From the NCBI GenBank assembly GCA_030706405.1, contig JAUZOO010000004.1:372765-436764 (forward strand): a DNA stretch of 64,000 nucleotides, written 5' to 3'. Below the pieces are notes generated by a model. It was not told the origin of the DNA. It saw nothing but the letters and a program-made list of their open reading frames with translations, and searched no databases. The translations under genes and the position numbers were made by a program. Of this stretch, positions 37,597 through 46,926 are shown in pieces. Source of the DNA: Bacteroidota bacterium (lineage in GTDB: Bacteria; Bacteroidota; Bacteroidia; Bacteroidales; JAAUTT01). The first letter of the stretch is position 1. Every line of letters begins with the position of its first letter.

Positions 37597-38544
37597 TTAT
37601 TTACTATTTAATAGAAAAGATGAATCTTTTAACCCTGTAGAATGAACCTTCAATTTTATCTTTCCGACACTACCCTCTTTTCCTCGGATAATCACCAGGC
37701 AGAGACCGTTAAAGGCTTCGCGTTCTGTGGAGGCGAAAGAAACCAGGCTGGCGGCATCGCCATTATCGGTAGCTACAATCTCGCCCGGGCCTTCAACCGA
37801 AAACTGAAGCAGGTTTTTCGCATTCGGTATGGTTAGTCCATTCTTATCAGTAACCCGGACCGTAACAAACGTCAAGTCTTTTCCATCGGCTTTCAGAACT
37901 TTATGGTCAGCCGACGTTACAAAAGTGCCCCGTTGCCCAACGTGGACGGGATTGGTTTTGGTAAGCCAGACATTACGGTAAATAGCGCCGTCCACATCGA
38001 GAAAGATGGATTTCCCTGCATCGGGAGCCGGAATGTCAAGTTTACGGCGGTACCAGGCAACTCCCTGAATGGGAAGCCTTCCCATCCCTCCCCCAATGAT
38101 GACGTTTTCGCCTTTATAAAACGGTCCTTTGATAGCCCAGTCATGTGGCAGGGTAACATCCTCCCAGGAACTATCGTCGAATTTCGATTGCACAAAGGGG
38201 AAGTCGGCTCCCGGGTTTCCCTGAGGCCGCGCGTACCGTTTCGCCGGATCCTTAATAAAAGCATTGCCGGTGGGCAAAATCCACGATTTCAACACCGAAT
38301 TATCCGACGCAAGCTGAACTGCATCGGTTGGACGGGCATCGGCCGGACGATTATCTATATTGACATTGACATCGGGCCTCACATCATAAACCAGTTTATC
38401 GGCTTGTTGCGATGTTTCGTACCTGAAAAACTCCCATCCTTTGTCAATTGAAATCCGGTCCCTGACAACACTCTTTCCTTCCTGACCATAAACCTGCAAT
38501 CCAATCAGGAAAGTCAGTCTAAAGCCGAGGCTATACTTTTTAAA
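37597..38544 (-). pseudogene. GH2 beta-galactosidase-like remnant without catalytic barrel or start codon
   Basis: The frame encodes parts of a Bacteroidetes GH2 enzyme: an N-terminal sugar-binding domain (ISIDKGWEFFRY, DVTLPHDWAI, GVAWYRRKL) and a C-terminal GH2_C5-like domain (LTFVTVRVTDKNG, FSVEGPGEIVATDNGDA). Everything between is missing. The text jumps from LDVDGA straight to IYRNVWLTKTNPVHVG (near 37984), and then from GTFVTS to ADHKVLKADGKDL (near 37909). The second jump removes the whole TIM barrel with its catalytic glutamates. Upstream the signal peptide is still readable (KKYSLGFRLTFLIGLQVYGQ), but the codon where ATG is expected (38542-38544) reads TTT and is preceded by TAA. The frame stays open for about 300 residues. 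It cannot be an active glycosidase. Confidence 0.85.
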
Positions 38545-38596
38545 TTAAAGTTTAAGACTGTCATACTATTCAGTATTTGAAACTATAATCAAATTA

Positions 38597-38782
38597 GGAT
38601 AGAACACGGATATATAAAACACGGATTGGACGGATTAAAACGGATGATATTTATACGGATTTATAACAGATTTAAGTCAAGCAAGCTGACTGATAATACA
38701 GTAAGTGTTTGGAAACCATTTTAGTTTATCAGAATAAAAATCCGTTTTTATCCGTTAGATCCGTCCAATCCGTGTTCTATCC
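38597..38782. repeat. Imperfect inverted-repeat element
   Basis: The left arm GGATAGAACACGGAT (38597-38611) matches the complement of 38768-38782. A second segment ACACGGATTGGACGGAT (38619-38635) matches the complement of 38759-38775. The left arm therefore carries a short internal duplication of ACGGAT-containing sequence. Further CGGAT/ATCCG pieces continue inward (TTAAAACGGAT, ATCCGTTTTTATCCGTT). The ~190-bp element encodes nothing. It sits between the GH67 gene (10 bp from its stop) and the start-less GH2 remnant. The repeated ATCCGT motif is reminiscent of dispersed repeats in Bacteroidetes genomes; it could be a MITE-like element or a terminator-type repeat. Confidence 0.7.
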
Positions 38783-38791
38783 CTTTTTTAC

Positions 38792-40837
38792 TTATTCATT
38801 TCGGGATTGAGAATCTCCATGAATAAGAAACTCTAAATCATATACCGGGCGTTCAATTTCCAGCGGGATGGACCGTTGACTAAACTGCTGGAAATAAAGC
38901 AGGCCGGCATCCTTCCAAACTTGTGCATTACGGCATTGGTTGCGAAGTTTTTGCTGAACCTGTCCAAACCTTTCGGCATCGAGATAAGGCTGAACACCAT
39001 CCCAAACCTTTTGGAACTGCCGGACTTGCTGTAAGCCGGAATCATACCGATAGCAGATTTCATCCCACAACGAACGGCCACTTTGCATTTTATAATCCCA
39101 CGACACATGATGGAACCATAAAAGATATTTTTCGGGGCATGTTTTCAGGTCGTTTAACTGAGACCGCAACGGTTCGTAATACTGCTCAACGGCATCACTA
39201 CCGGTCTGCGTACGGTCGAAACCAACACCAAGCGTATCTGCTTTATGATAATACGGAGGAGTCCAGTCCGACCGTATACCTTTGGGTGCCCACCAGGGAC
39301 CGGGGCCATAATGATGTTCGGCAGCAAAAATATGATGAAAGCCAAGCGGCATCATGTAATTAACGGCAGCCTCACGGCTTTGAAGCATCATCTGCTTAAC
39401 CGGCTTCAGGAAATGCTCAGTCCAGTCTGCGGATGGCTCTGTTTTTCCAAACGTAAGCTTAAGCCATTCGTCGGCGATGGTTTCGCTCGCAAGACGGTTA
39501 TTCCAGGCCAGACGGCCAAAAGCATACCAGTTGGCCTGAGCGAAATGATGCCCGCACCAGTTGGCATCCAGTCCAACATTGGCAACTCCGGCAATCGCCG
39601 TATATTTCTGAGCAAAGATGCTACCATCGGTACAACGGGCAACCGTACTCCCCTGCCCTTCCTGGTAAGTGTCGCTTTGCAGGCATTCCTCCCACATCGG
39701 GGACAGAAACACAAGGTGAATTGAATGACCCAGATATTCCTGGGTTATTTGAAATTCTGGCATAACCGAAGTCTTCTTCATCGCGCCAAACAACGGACTG
39801 AACGGTTCACGTGGCTGAAAATCAATCGGCCCGTTTTTAACCTGAATAATGACATTGTCGCGGAACTTTCCATCGAGCGGCATAAACTCGTTGTATGCCT
39901 GTTTGGCACGGTCCTTATCATTTGAAGCATAAACAAACGCCCGCCACATCACAATTCCACCAAAAGGTTTCAGCGCATCGGCAAGCATGTTGGCTCCATC
40001 AGCATGGGTACGGCCAAAATCCTGAGGACCCGGCTGTCCTTCACTGTTGGCTTTAACCAGAAAACCTCCAAAATCGGGAATTATACTGTAAATCTCCTTA
40101 GTCTTGTCCTTCCACCATTTAATCACATCGGGATTTAACGGGTCGGAAGTTTTTAACCCGCCAATTAAGGCAGGAGAAGAAAATTTTATGGACAGATAAG
40201 TTTTAATCCCGTACGGACGGAGCACTTCGGCAATAGCTTTAACCCGTTCCAGATATTGTTTGGACAACATTAAAGGAGAAGCATTTACATTGTTCAGAAC
40301 CGTTCCGTTGATACCTACAGAAGCGTTGGCCCGGGCATATTCCTGCCACAGAAGCTTGTCTTTATCGGTAACCTCAAAAGCTGTTTCACCTTTACGCCAG
40401 AAAATCGAATTTCCGGCATAACCGCGTTCTATGGTTCCGTCAATATTATCCCAATGGTTCAGGACACGAACGGCATAGGAAGGATTACAAACCTCATCCT
40501 TAAACGCCTCTCCGGTCTGCTGACGACGCAGCAATTCATAAACGCCGTATAAAACACCCTGCTTGGTATTAGCCTCAATTCCTCTGGATGAAAGTTTAAA
40601 ACCATCATTTTTAATGGCTTTATCTTTTGTAATGGACAAAACAATCGTTGCCCCGGCTTTTCCCTGCCAGCCTTCCTGTAGTTCCTGCCTGGCAACCGAC
40701 AGCGTTGGGGAATTCGTTGTACAAACAACATTTACCGGTACTGAATTTTTATTGCGAAGCCAAAGCGAGTGACCATCTTCGGCATTCATATTCAGGACGG
40801 CACAAATTATAAACAATAAACTTATTCCAATCTTCAT
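38792..40837 (-). CDS. aguA: GH67 alpha-glucuronidase
   Basis: This 681-residue enzyme has a signal peptide (to about NMNA, 19), so it is probably periplasmic. GH67 releases (4-O-methyl)glucuronic acid from the non-reducing-end xylose of xylo-oligosaccharides. The N-terminal domain (about 25-125) carries GVLYGVYELLRRQQTG, and the TIM barrel begins at VRVLNHWDNIDGTIERGYAG. Catalytic candidates fit the family: E266 in NSEGQPGP, D339 in NGPIDFQPREP and E367 in TQEYLG. A helical C-terminal domain (HHVSWDYKMQSG) follows. The length is normal. It lies 30 bp after the GH27 gene, probably in one operon, and identifies glucuronoxylan as a substrate of the locus. Confidence 0.96.
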   Translation of the reverse strand: MKIGISLLFIICAVLNMNAEDGHSLWLRNKNSVPVNVVCTTNSPTLSVARQELQEGWQGKAGATIVLSITKDKAIKNDGFKLSSRGIEANTKQGVLYGVYELLRRQQTGEAFKDEVCNPSYAVRVLNHWDNIDGTIERGYAGNSIFWRKGETAFEVTDKDKLLWQEYARANASVGINGTVLNNVNASPLMLSKQYLERVKAIAEVLRPYGIKTYLSIKFSSPALIGGLKTSDPLNPDVIKWWKDKTKEIYSIIPDFGGFLVKANSEGQPGPQDFGRTHADGANMLADALKPFGGIVMWRAFVYASNDKDRAKQAYNEFMPLDGKFRDNVIIQVKNGPIDFQPREPFSPLFGAMKKTSVMPEFQITQEYLGHSIHLVFLSPMWEECLQSDTYQEGQGSTVARCTDGSIFAQKYTAIAGVANVGLDANWCGHHFAQANWYAFGRLAWNNRLASETIADEWLKLTFGKTEPSADWTEHFLKPVKQMMLQSREAAVNYMMPLGFHHIFAAEHHYGPGPWWAPKGIRSDWTPPYYHKADTLGVGFDRTQTGSDAVEQYYEPLRSQLNDLKTCPEKYLLWFHHVSWDYKMQSGRSLWDEICYRYDSGLQQVRQFQKVWDGVQPYLDAERFGQVQQKLRNQCRNAQVWKDAGLLYFQQFSQRSIPLEIERPVYDLEFLIHGDSQSRNE

Positions 40838-40867
40838 AAAAACATCACTTTATAAGATAAATATTTG

Positions 40868-42502
40868 TCAATTCAAATTAAACTCAATCTTATCAATATC
40901 GGGCATCATTTCGGAGGCATTCGACAGGCGGATAACGTTATAGCCTTTCTTCAGGGTAACCGGAACTGAGGTTGACTTAACTTTAGACCAGTCTCCTGAA
41001 TTTAAACCTGTAATGATTTTATCTACACCGTTTACCGACAGGGTAAGATTGCGGTTTTCTCCGGAAACATAATACAAGGTCAGGGTATATGAACCTTTTG
41101 ACTTAGCAAAGACATCCCTGAACTCTAAATAATTATCAGCACCTTTTCCCAGCCATGAAACTTTTGCTTTACCGGAACAAGCGGCATCGGCCACCGGTTT
41201 TCCCTGGTTGGCTACAATAACACTGTTTTCAGTCAGGTTTAAATTATTAATCCAGGCATATTCGGCTTCAAACACATCTTGAAGGCGAGTTTTAGCTGCA
41301 GTCACCTTAATCATCGACACGTCATGACCGGGAACAGTGACCGAGAAAACCGAATCGACGGTACCCAAATCCTTTTTAGCCCATAAGTCACGAACCTTAG
41401 CGTTGCCTGCGATGTTCAGATCTTTCCATCTGACAGACATCTCCGAAGGTATTTTTCCCTGATTAAACAGCACAACAGCGAACTCTTTGCCCTGGCGGTC
41501 TTTCAGGTTTTTGGCCCAAACCTGCAGACTATCTTTTTCCCATACCAAATGCCCCTGAATCCCGGCTGCATCCTGGTTTACGGCAATAACCTCAGCGTTG
41601 GTAACAATGGTTTTCGTTTCTTCGGACATCTTGGTCATATCGAAGCCCAACACCAACGGCGACGACAAAATGCACCACATGCTGAAATGGCTTTTATCCT
41701 CATTGGCAGTCATGCCACGGCCCACTTCGAGCATGTCCATATCGTTGTAATGTCCCGCACTGGCGTATGGAGCGAGGTATTTATTCAGGTTTATGATTCC
41801 GAGGATGCTTTTCCACTTGGGTTTGGAGCCGGGAACAAAATTAATGTCGTTGGACATACGCCACGAATCGGCAACTTTCGTTACCCAGGTTCCGGGAAAC
41901 TGCCAGCGGCAAACGTTATAGTTTACATCGCAGCCGGTGTTGTCAATTGCTTTGCGGATTTCGGTATAGCGTGTTTTTTCGTCGAGTTTTTGTTTCAGTC
42001 CCCCGCAGTAATCGACTTTTAAGAAGTCGTACCCCCAGGTTTTGAAAAACAGGTTTACATCCTGCTGGTCGTGACCGTACAAACCGCCGCCAACGCCACC
42101 GGGCTGACCGCTGTAATAGGAACCACAGGTATTTTCGCCGGCTTCGGAATAAAATCCAGCTTTGAGTTTTTTGGAATGGATATAATCGGCAAGATGTTTC
42201 ATCCCGTGCGGGAATTTCACGGAGTCGGTACGGAAAGAGCCGTCGGCATAGCGGCCTTTGAAGAAACCGTCGTCAATATTGAGGTATTGATACCCGGCGG
42301 CAGCAAGTCCGGAAGATACCATGGCATCGGCCTGCGATTGAATCAGGTTTTCGTCGATACGGGCACCAAACTGGTTCCAACTGGCCCACCCCATGAGGGG
42401 AAGTTTAGGTTTATCAGCAACACTGTTTTTTTTCTGCGTTTGCGCCGAAACATTAAACAACAAAATACAAAAAAACGAAGACAGGAATAAATGTCTGTTC
42501 AT
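40868..42502 (-). CDS. GH27 alpha-galactosidase (or beta-L-arabinopyranosidase) with C-terminal CBM-like domain
   Basis: This 544-residue exported enzyme has a signal peptide to about 20 (NVSAQ). The GH27 barrel opens with LPLMGWASWNQFG and YLNIDDGF. Nucleophile D164 lies in FLKVDYCGG and acid/base D219 in SWRMSNDINF. The usual GH27 C-terminal beta-sandwich (AKVRDLWAKKDLGTVDS) follows. About 130 extra residues at the end (from VFEAEYAWINN) form a CBM35/CBM6-like jelly roll with KKGYNVIRLSNAS. In xylan loci GH27 enzymes remove terminal galactose or arabinopyranose decorations; specificity cannot be decided here. It is followed 30 bp later by GH67. Confidence 0.9.
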   Translation of the reverse strand: MNRHLFLSSFFCILLFNVSAQTQKKNSVADKPKLPLMGWASWNQFGARIDENLIQSQADAMVSSGLAAAGYQYLNIDDGFFKGRYADGSFRTDSVKFPHGMKHLADYIHSKKLKAGFYSEAGENTCGSYYSGQPGGVGGGLYGHDQQDVNLFFKTWGYDFLKVDYCGGLKQKLDEKTRYTEIRKAIDNTGCDVNYNVCRWQFPGTWVTKVADSWRMSNDINFVPGSKPKWKSILGIINLNKYLAPYASAGHYNDMDMLEVGRGMTANEDKSHFSMWCILSSPLVLGFDMTKMSEETKTIVTNAEVIAVNQDAAGIQGHLVWEKDSLQVWAKNLKDRQGKEFAVVLFNQGKIPSEMSVRWKDLNIAGNAKVRDLWAKKDLGTVDSVFSVTVPGHDVSMIKVTAAKTRLQDVFEAEYAWINNLNLTENSVIVANQGKPVADAACSGKAKVSWLGKGADNYLEFRDVFAKSKGSYTLTLYYVSGENRNLTLSVNGVDKIITGLNSGDWSKVKSTSVPVTLKKGYNVIRLSNASEMMPDIDKIEFNLN

Positions 42503-42624
42503 AAATAGTATTATTAGTTAGAAGAGCCCGAATTTATTTATAACCGATTTAAACAACAACCCAACAAAATAATATGGCGAAGTTGAATAAAAAGTTGATC
42601 CTAAATTTCATCCAGACCTTATTG

Positions 42625-44358
42625 TTAATTTATAAATGCGCTTGCCCTGCTTTTTGCTATTCCATTTTCATTAAAAGCTTCGATCTCAAAATAGTACTTT
42701 TCGAGGCTATTTAAACTACGAATGGTTAACGAATCAGCTCCAAGAACTTGATAATTATGATATAACTTATCTTTACGGATACCATATTTAATATTATAGC
42801 CCACAGCTCCGGGCACTTTGTTCCAACTCAACTTCACAACACACCGGTCGGTTTGAGACCGTTCAACACTTAAATTCTTAACATTTTCCGGAGCTTTTCC
42901 GCCCCCGTTTCCAAAAACACGAATACCGGCGAGGGCAAACGTACCATCGGGCACATGATAATTGGTAAGCCTTATATAACGGGCTTTAATTGGCCTGGGC
43001 AGTTCAATGTAATCGTGAGGAACATCCGTTTTATCCCGGGTCTTATCAGCCAATGTTTTCCAGGTCTTATTATCTGAAGAATATTCAAGAAGATATTGAT
43101 AATATAAATCGGGGGTGCGGCCCAATACCTTGGTTTCGTTTTCGGCATAGTTAATTTGCAAAGCATTCACAGTACATTGTTTCTGCAAATCCATACTTAT
43201 CCATTCGCCTTTATTGCCGGTGCGGGCACTCCAATAAGTCCGGATTTCCTCGTCGGTTGCATAATTTTTGGGATGATCCGTTAATTCCGAAGAAACGTGT
43301 ACCGGTTTATTATAGGAAAGCAACATCCAATTGGGAAATAGCCCTTCCGGCCCTGTTATCTTTTTAGTTGGAATTTTAAATGGAAAATCTCCAAAACCAG
43401 TGTAAGTAAACAACTCTCCATCGTTATCAAAAAACATTGGAAACAATCCCAAACGACGTTCGAACATATGCTTTTGAGAAATGGTCATGGTTGAAATGTG
43501 CCAATAGTTGCCATACTTATCCATAAACGTACTGCTGTGCCCTGCCCCGGCAATAAACCCTTCGGGCTTTGACGAACAGGGGTTATTTGCAGCCAGCTTA
43601 AACGGCCCCAGGGGAGTATCGGAAACATATACGCCATCGCAATAACTTTTATATTCGGTGCCAGGAGCGGCATATTGCAAATAATATTTACCATTATGCT
43701 TTGTCATCCAGGAGCCTTCTATCCATGGCCGGGAATTTTTATTGTTATAATCGCCCGGACGTTCCCATCCATAGATATTTAGATTACTATTAAACAATTC
43801 AACCGGTTTGCTAATCGGATTAAGCGTTTTAGTGTCGAGTTCAACCCCATAGATAGGATTGACATCGGAACAACCGTAGTAAAAATACAACCGTCCGTCA
43901 TCGTCCAAAAACAGATCGGGGTCGATCATCCCTATTGGAAACGCGGCATTGGCGATCTTCCAGTTACCCGATTTGAGGTCGGCTGTTTTATAAATCGAGA
44001 CAGGCGCACCCTTTGATGCCATAAAATAGAGGGTATCTTTCATTTCCACAACGGCCGGAGCATAGTCTTCCAACGGAAGGTCTTTCGTTGTTATTAAATC
44101 CCAATGAATTAAATCTGCAGAATGAAAATACCCTCCTGATTTGGATGCAAACAGGTAATATTCGCCTTTGAATAAAACCATGGTAGGATCGGCAGCCTCG
44201 CGCCGCGACGGGGTATCGATACAAAACCGGTAACTCAGGTTAACCGGGTTGCACATTGAGGCCTGTTTTGGTTTGTTCGAAGCCCTATTTTGAGCTTGCG
44301 CAACAATCGGAACGACCAAACAACTAAACACGAAAAGAATCATTAACAATCTGTTCAT
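42625..44358 (-). CDS. GH43-family enzyme with discoidin (CBM32-like) and fibronectin III domains
   Basis: This 577-residue exported protein has its signal peptide cleaved near VAQAQ (22). The five-blade propeller at about 35-330 has GH43 acids D57 (AADPTMV), D148 (IDPDLF) and E214 (WIEGSW), with the typical SADLIHWDL and PLGPF turns. Then come an F5/8 type C domain (about 345-485, WISMDLQKQCTVNALQI, ARYIRLTNYHV) and an FN3 domain (about 490-577, VKLSWNKVPGAVGYNI). The add-on domains suggest binding to carbohydrate chains. The activity is probably xylosidase or arabinofuranosidase from context; this GH43 type is clearly unlike the pair flanking the HTCS. Confidence 0.85.
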   Translation of the reverse strand: MNRLLMILFVFSCLVVPIVAQAQNRASNKPKQASMCNPVNLSYRFCIDTPSRREAADPTMVLFKGEYYLFASKSGGYFHSADLIHWDLITTKDLPLEDYAPAVVEMKDTLYFMASKGAPVSIYKTADLKSGNWKIANAAFPIGMIDPDLFLDDDGRLYFYYGCSDVNPIYGVELDTKTLNPISKPVELFNSNLNIYGWERPGDYNNKNSRPWIEGSWMTKHNGKYYLQYAAPGTEYKSYCDGVYVSDTPLGPFKLAANNPCSSKPEGFIAGAGHSSTFMDKYGNYWHISTMTISQKHMFERRLGLFPMFFDNDGELFTYTGFGDFPFKIPTKKITGPEGLFPNWMLLSYNKPVHVSSELTDHPKNYATDEEIRTYWSARTGNKGEWISMDLQKQCTVNALQINYAENETKVLGRTPDLYYQYLLEYSSDNKTWKTLADKTRDKTDVPHDYIELPRPIKARYIRLTNYHVPDGTFALAGIRVFGNGGGKAPENVKNLSVERSQTDRCVVKLSWNKVPGAVGYNIKYGIRKDKLYHNYQVLGADSLTIRSLNSLEKYYFEIEAFNENGIAKSRASAFIN

Positions 44359-44465
44359 AAAATGCAGGTTTTACGTATATAAAGAATTCACGGATCAAAA
44401 CAACTATCCGGATAAGGTTTCAATAGAGTATTTCATCGTCAATATTAAAACCTTATTGCTGAACC

Positions 44466-46859
44466 TTATTGTTTAAGACATTCGTTTATCAGCTCTTTAA
44501 ATTCGCCGTCCGACGAAGCAAAATAGATTTTATCCTTAACAATAGTTCCGGCCCTGTTAACCAACGCATAATGCGGAATACCACTTATCTGAAATTTAGA
44601 TTTCAAATAATTCCATTCGTCGGATTTAACACGGTAATGCTCACCTTTGATATCGGGAACCATCATGTTCCAGGTATCAACAGGCGACGACTCATCGGTT
44701 ATATATAAGAAAACTACATCTTTACCTTTGTACTCTTCTTTCATCGGTTTCATATTCTCTATTCCCGCACGACAAGGGCCACACCAGGTAGCCCAAAAAT
44801 CGACGAATACAACTTTACCTTTGTATTTGGCTACAATTGCATCAAACAGTTTGTCGCCCGGTGTTTTTGGGGTTTCGTTTACCACATAACCGGTTTTATT
44901 CTTATTCTCAGCTAATTTTCGGGCATTCTCCAATTCCTTATTCTTACTAAACTGCAGCACATAATTGGCGATAAACTCCGATTTAACCGTTTGTTTTATT
45001 TTATTCGTATCCTCATCGCTAAAGGGTTTTTGGCGACCCTTCATACGGCCGCACATGGTTTGCGAAAACATGATGTCGTTTACCAAGCCAGTAGTTATGC
45101 CAAAGTACTTTTTGTAATTATCCTGATAAAAGCGATCATACATTGTTTGATATAGAGCAAGCATTACTTTCTGGTTTCTTGCGGCTAAACCTTTCCATAA
45201 TACGGAATCCTTCTTTACCTGAAGCAAACTGCTATCCTTATCAGTAATGTTTATTAGTTTATCCAGAAACTGTTCCTCGGCAGCTGTCAACAATCCGGAA
45301 GCCGCTTTAATGGAGTCTTTAAACAACTTGTAGAAATAATTTGCAGGCAAATTTCGCCTAACACAATCGGCATATTGAATCCTATTAATAAGGATATTAT
45401 ACGACGATCCACATACCAGGGATACCGGGTTATTCAGTTCTTCCATTTTAATAAAACTATAATACCCGGGCTGAAACATTTCGCCTTTTAAGGGAATTTC
45501 CCGCTGATCGCGAGGCACTTTATTCTTTTGGCGATAGGCCGATTCCCGATTCATGTTATAGGATAATATTTGCTCATAAGTCCTATAAGAAATATCCATT
45601 TGTTTAATGGCCGATGCTTTTTTACATATCTGATGACTTGACGCGTAACGCTGAAATGCTTCTTTTTCCCGGTTCATAATAGTAAAGCAATAGGCTTTAT
45701 ATTGTTCGCCATCCATATCGAGTATTTTATTCCTCATTTCGTCGTAGTCGAAATAACTAATGCTGTCCATGGCGGCCAAGTCAGTATTAATCCGTGCAAT
45801 ATCCCCCATAAAGAGGGATTTGTGTTCGCGTTTATTATAATCTGCATTCGACTTAAATGCCTGATTAAACTCGGAAACATCAATAAATTGAAACATCTGC
45901 TTTCCGGGCTCCATGAAGTACGATCCAGCCCCACCCAATAACCTAACATAAACAGGCTGGGGATGGATCATCGGGAATTTTACTTTAAACGTTCCGTCAG
46001 GATTAATATTGATCAGGTTTGAATATTGTTCCTGATATAAAATATCGTCAACATAAGCCATTCCGGTTTTCCCCATTTTAGGATGATAACCTTTTATAAA
46101 ACCCTGATAAACAAAAGTATCTTTATTAAAAACGGGAAGTTTAAAATCGTTGTCATCTTTTAAAACATAGTCTTTTTTATAGCTTGGCGTTTGGCTTAAT
46201 AAGCTGAGTTTTTTAGGGTCAGTCCCAAACAGTATGTTGTTGTCCTTGGTTGGCTTAACAAACAATTGGCATGTTTTCCCATCGCGTTTAAGGTCAAGAA
46301 TATATAAACCTTTTTTATTAACAACCGACACTTTATCCCAAACTTCATTACCGTAGATAACCAAATTGTTATGAATGCCCAGTACCCACTCATTACTGCC
46401 ATCGGTGCGAAGCCAATTACCGTTTAGCTCTTCGTGGATAACTGCTATACTCTTCTGAGGTACAATCTCAATGTTAAATATCTTCCATTGTTCCTCTTCA
46501 AAATCAATTAGTTCTGTTTTGGGGTTAAGTGGAGGGAATATTAGTTTATAGGAATTTATCCCCGTTTGGGGAGTAAACACATTTTTATTGAGCTCAATGC
46601 CTTCGGCACGTTTAACTAAAAGCTTTCCGCCGCCTTTACTATCCGAAATTCCGGTAACTTTAGACGAAACATTTATCCACCAGTTCGGAAAATATTTAAC
46701 CTCAAAACTAAACACTGTTGCTGTATCGTAAAGCTCTATGCGGGTTATTTTAACGTACGAGGCTGTGGTGGCACTAAATTTAGGATTATCAATAATTTTT
46801 TGAGAGAAAGTGTTTATTCCGATTAAACACAATAAGAAGAGAATCAAGTTTTTTTTCAT
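44466..46859 (-). CDS. Large thioredoxin-fold (TlpA/ResA-like) exported protein
   Basis: This 797-residue protein starts at the ATG at 46859 (MKKNLILFLLCLIGINTFSQ), which gives a clean signal peptide; an in-frame TTG at 46895 would bury it. The first ~640 residues contain beta-rich segments and a long helical middle without recognised family. The C-terminus is a thioredoxin domain with active site WATWCGPC (Cys 693 and 696) and the cis-proline region GIPHYALV. Bacteroidetes carry many such TlpA-like proteins acting as periplasmic thiol-disulfide oxidoreductases. Its place between a GH43 and the GH8 gene suggests co-expression, perhaps supporting folding of cysteine-containing exported enzymes, but this is inference. 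Confidence 0.85.
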   Translation of the reverse strand: MKKNLILFLLCLIGINTFSQKIIDNPKFSATTASYVKITRIELYDTATVFSFEVKYFPNWWINVSSKVTGISDSKGGGKLLVKRAEGIELNKNVFTPQTGINSYKLIFPPLNPKTELIDFEEEQWKIFNIEIVPQKSIAVIHEELNGNWLRTDGSNEWVLGIHNNLVIYGNEVWDKVSVVNKKGLYILDLKRDGKTCQLFVKPTKDNNILFGTDPKKLSLLSQTPSYKKDYVLKDDNDFKLPVFNKDTFVYQGFIKGYHPKMGKTGMAYVDDILYQEQYSNLININPDGTFKVKFPMIHPQPVYVRLLGGAGSYFMEPGKQMFQFIDVSEFNQAFKSNADYNKREHKSLFMGDIARINTDLAAMDSISYFDYDEMRNKILDMDGEQYKAYCFTIMNREKEAFQRYASSHQICKKASAIKQMDISYRTYEQILSYNMNRESAYRQKNKVPRDQREIPLKGEMFQPGYYSFIKMEELNNPVSLVCGSSYNILINRIQYADCVRRNLPANYFYKLFKDSIKAASGLLTAAEEQFLDKLINITDKDSSLLQVKKDSVLWKGLAARNQKVMLALYQTMYDRFYQDNYKKYFGITTGLVNDIMFSQTMCGRMKGRQKPFSDEDTNKIKQTVKSEFIANYVLQFSKNKELENARKLAENKNKTGYVVNETPKTPGDKLFDAIVAKYKGKVVFVDFWATWCGPCRAGIENMKPMKEEYKGKDVVFLYITDESSPVDTWNMMVPDIKGEHYRVKSDEWNYLKSKFQISGIPHYALVNRAGTIVKDKIYFASSDGEFKELINECLKQ

Positions 46860-46926
46860 GTTGTTGTTTCTAGGGTTAGTTATGTTTTTTGCCAATATTG
46901 CATCTGAATAAAGAACGAAACAATGA

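Noticed and set aside
38923-39724. Long plus-strand frames opposite GH67
   Set aside because: They are antisense to a complete, motif-confirmed GH67 gene and show no domain of their own.
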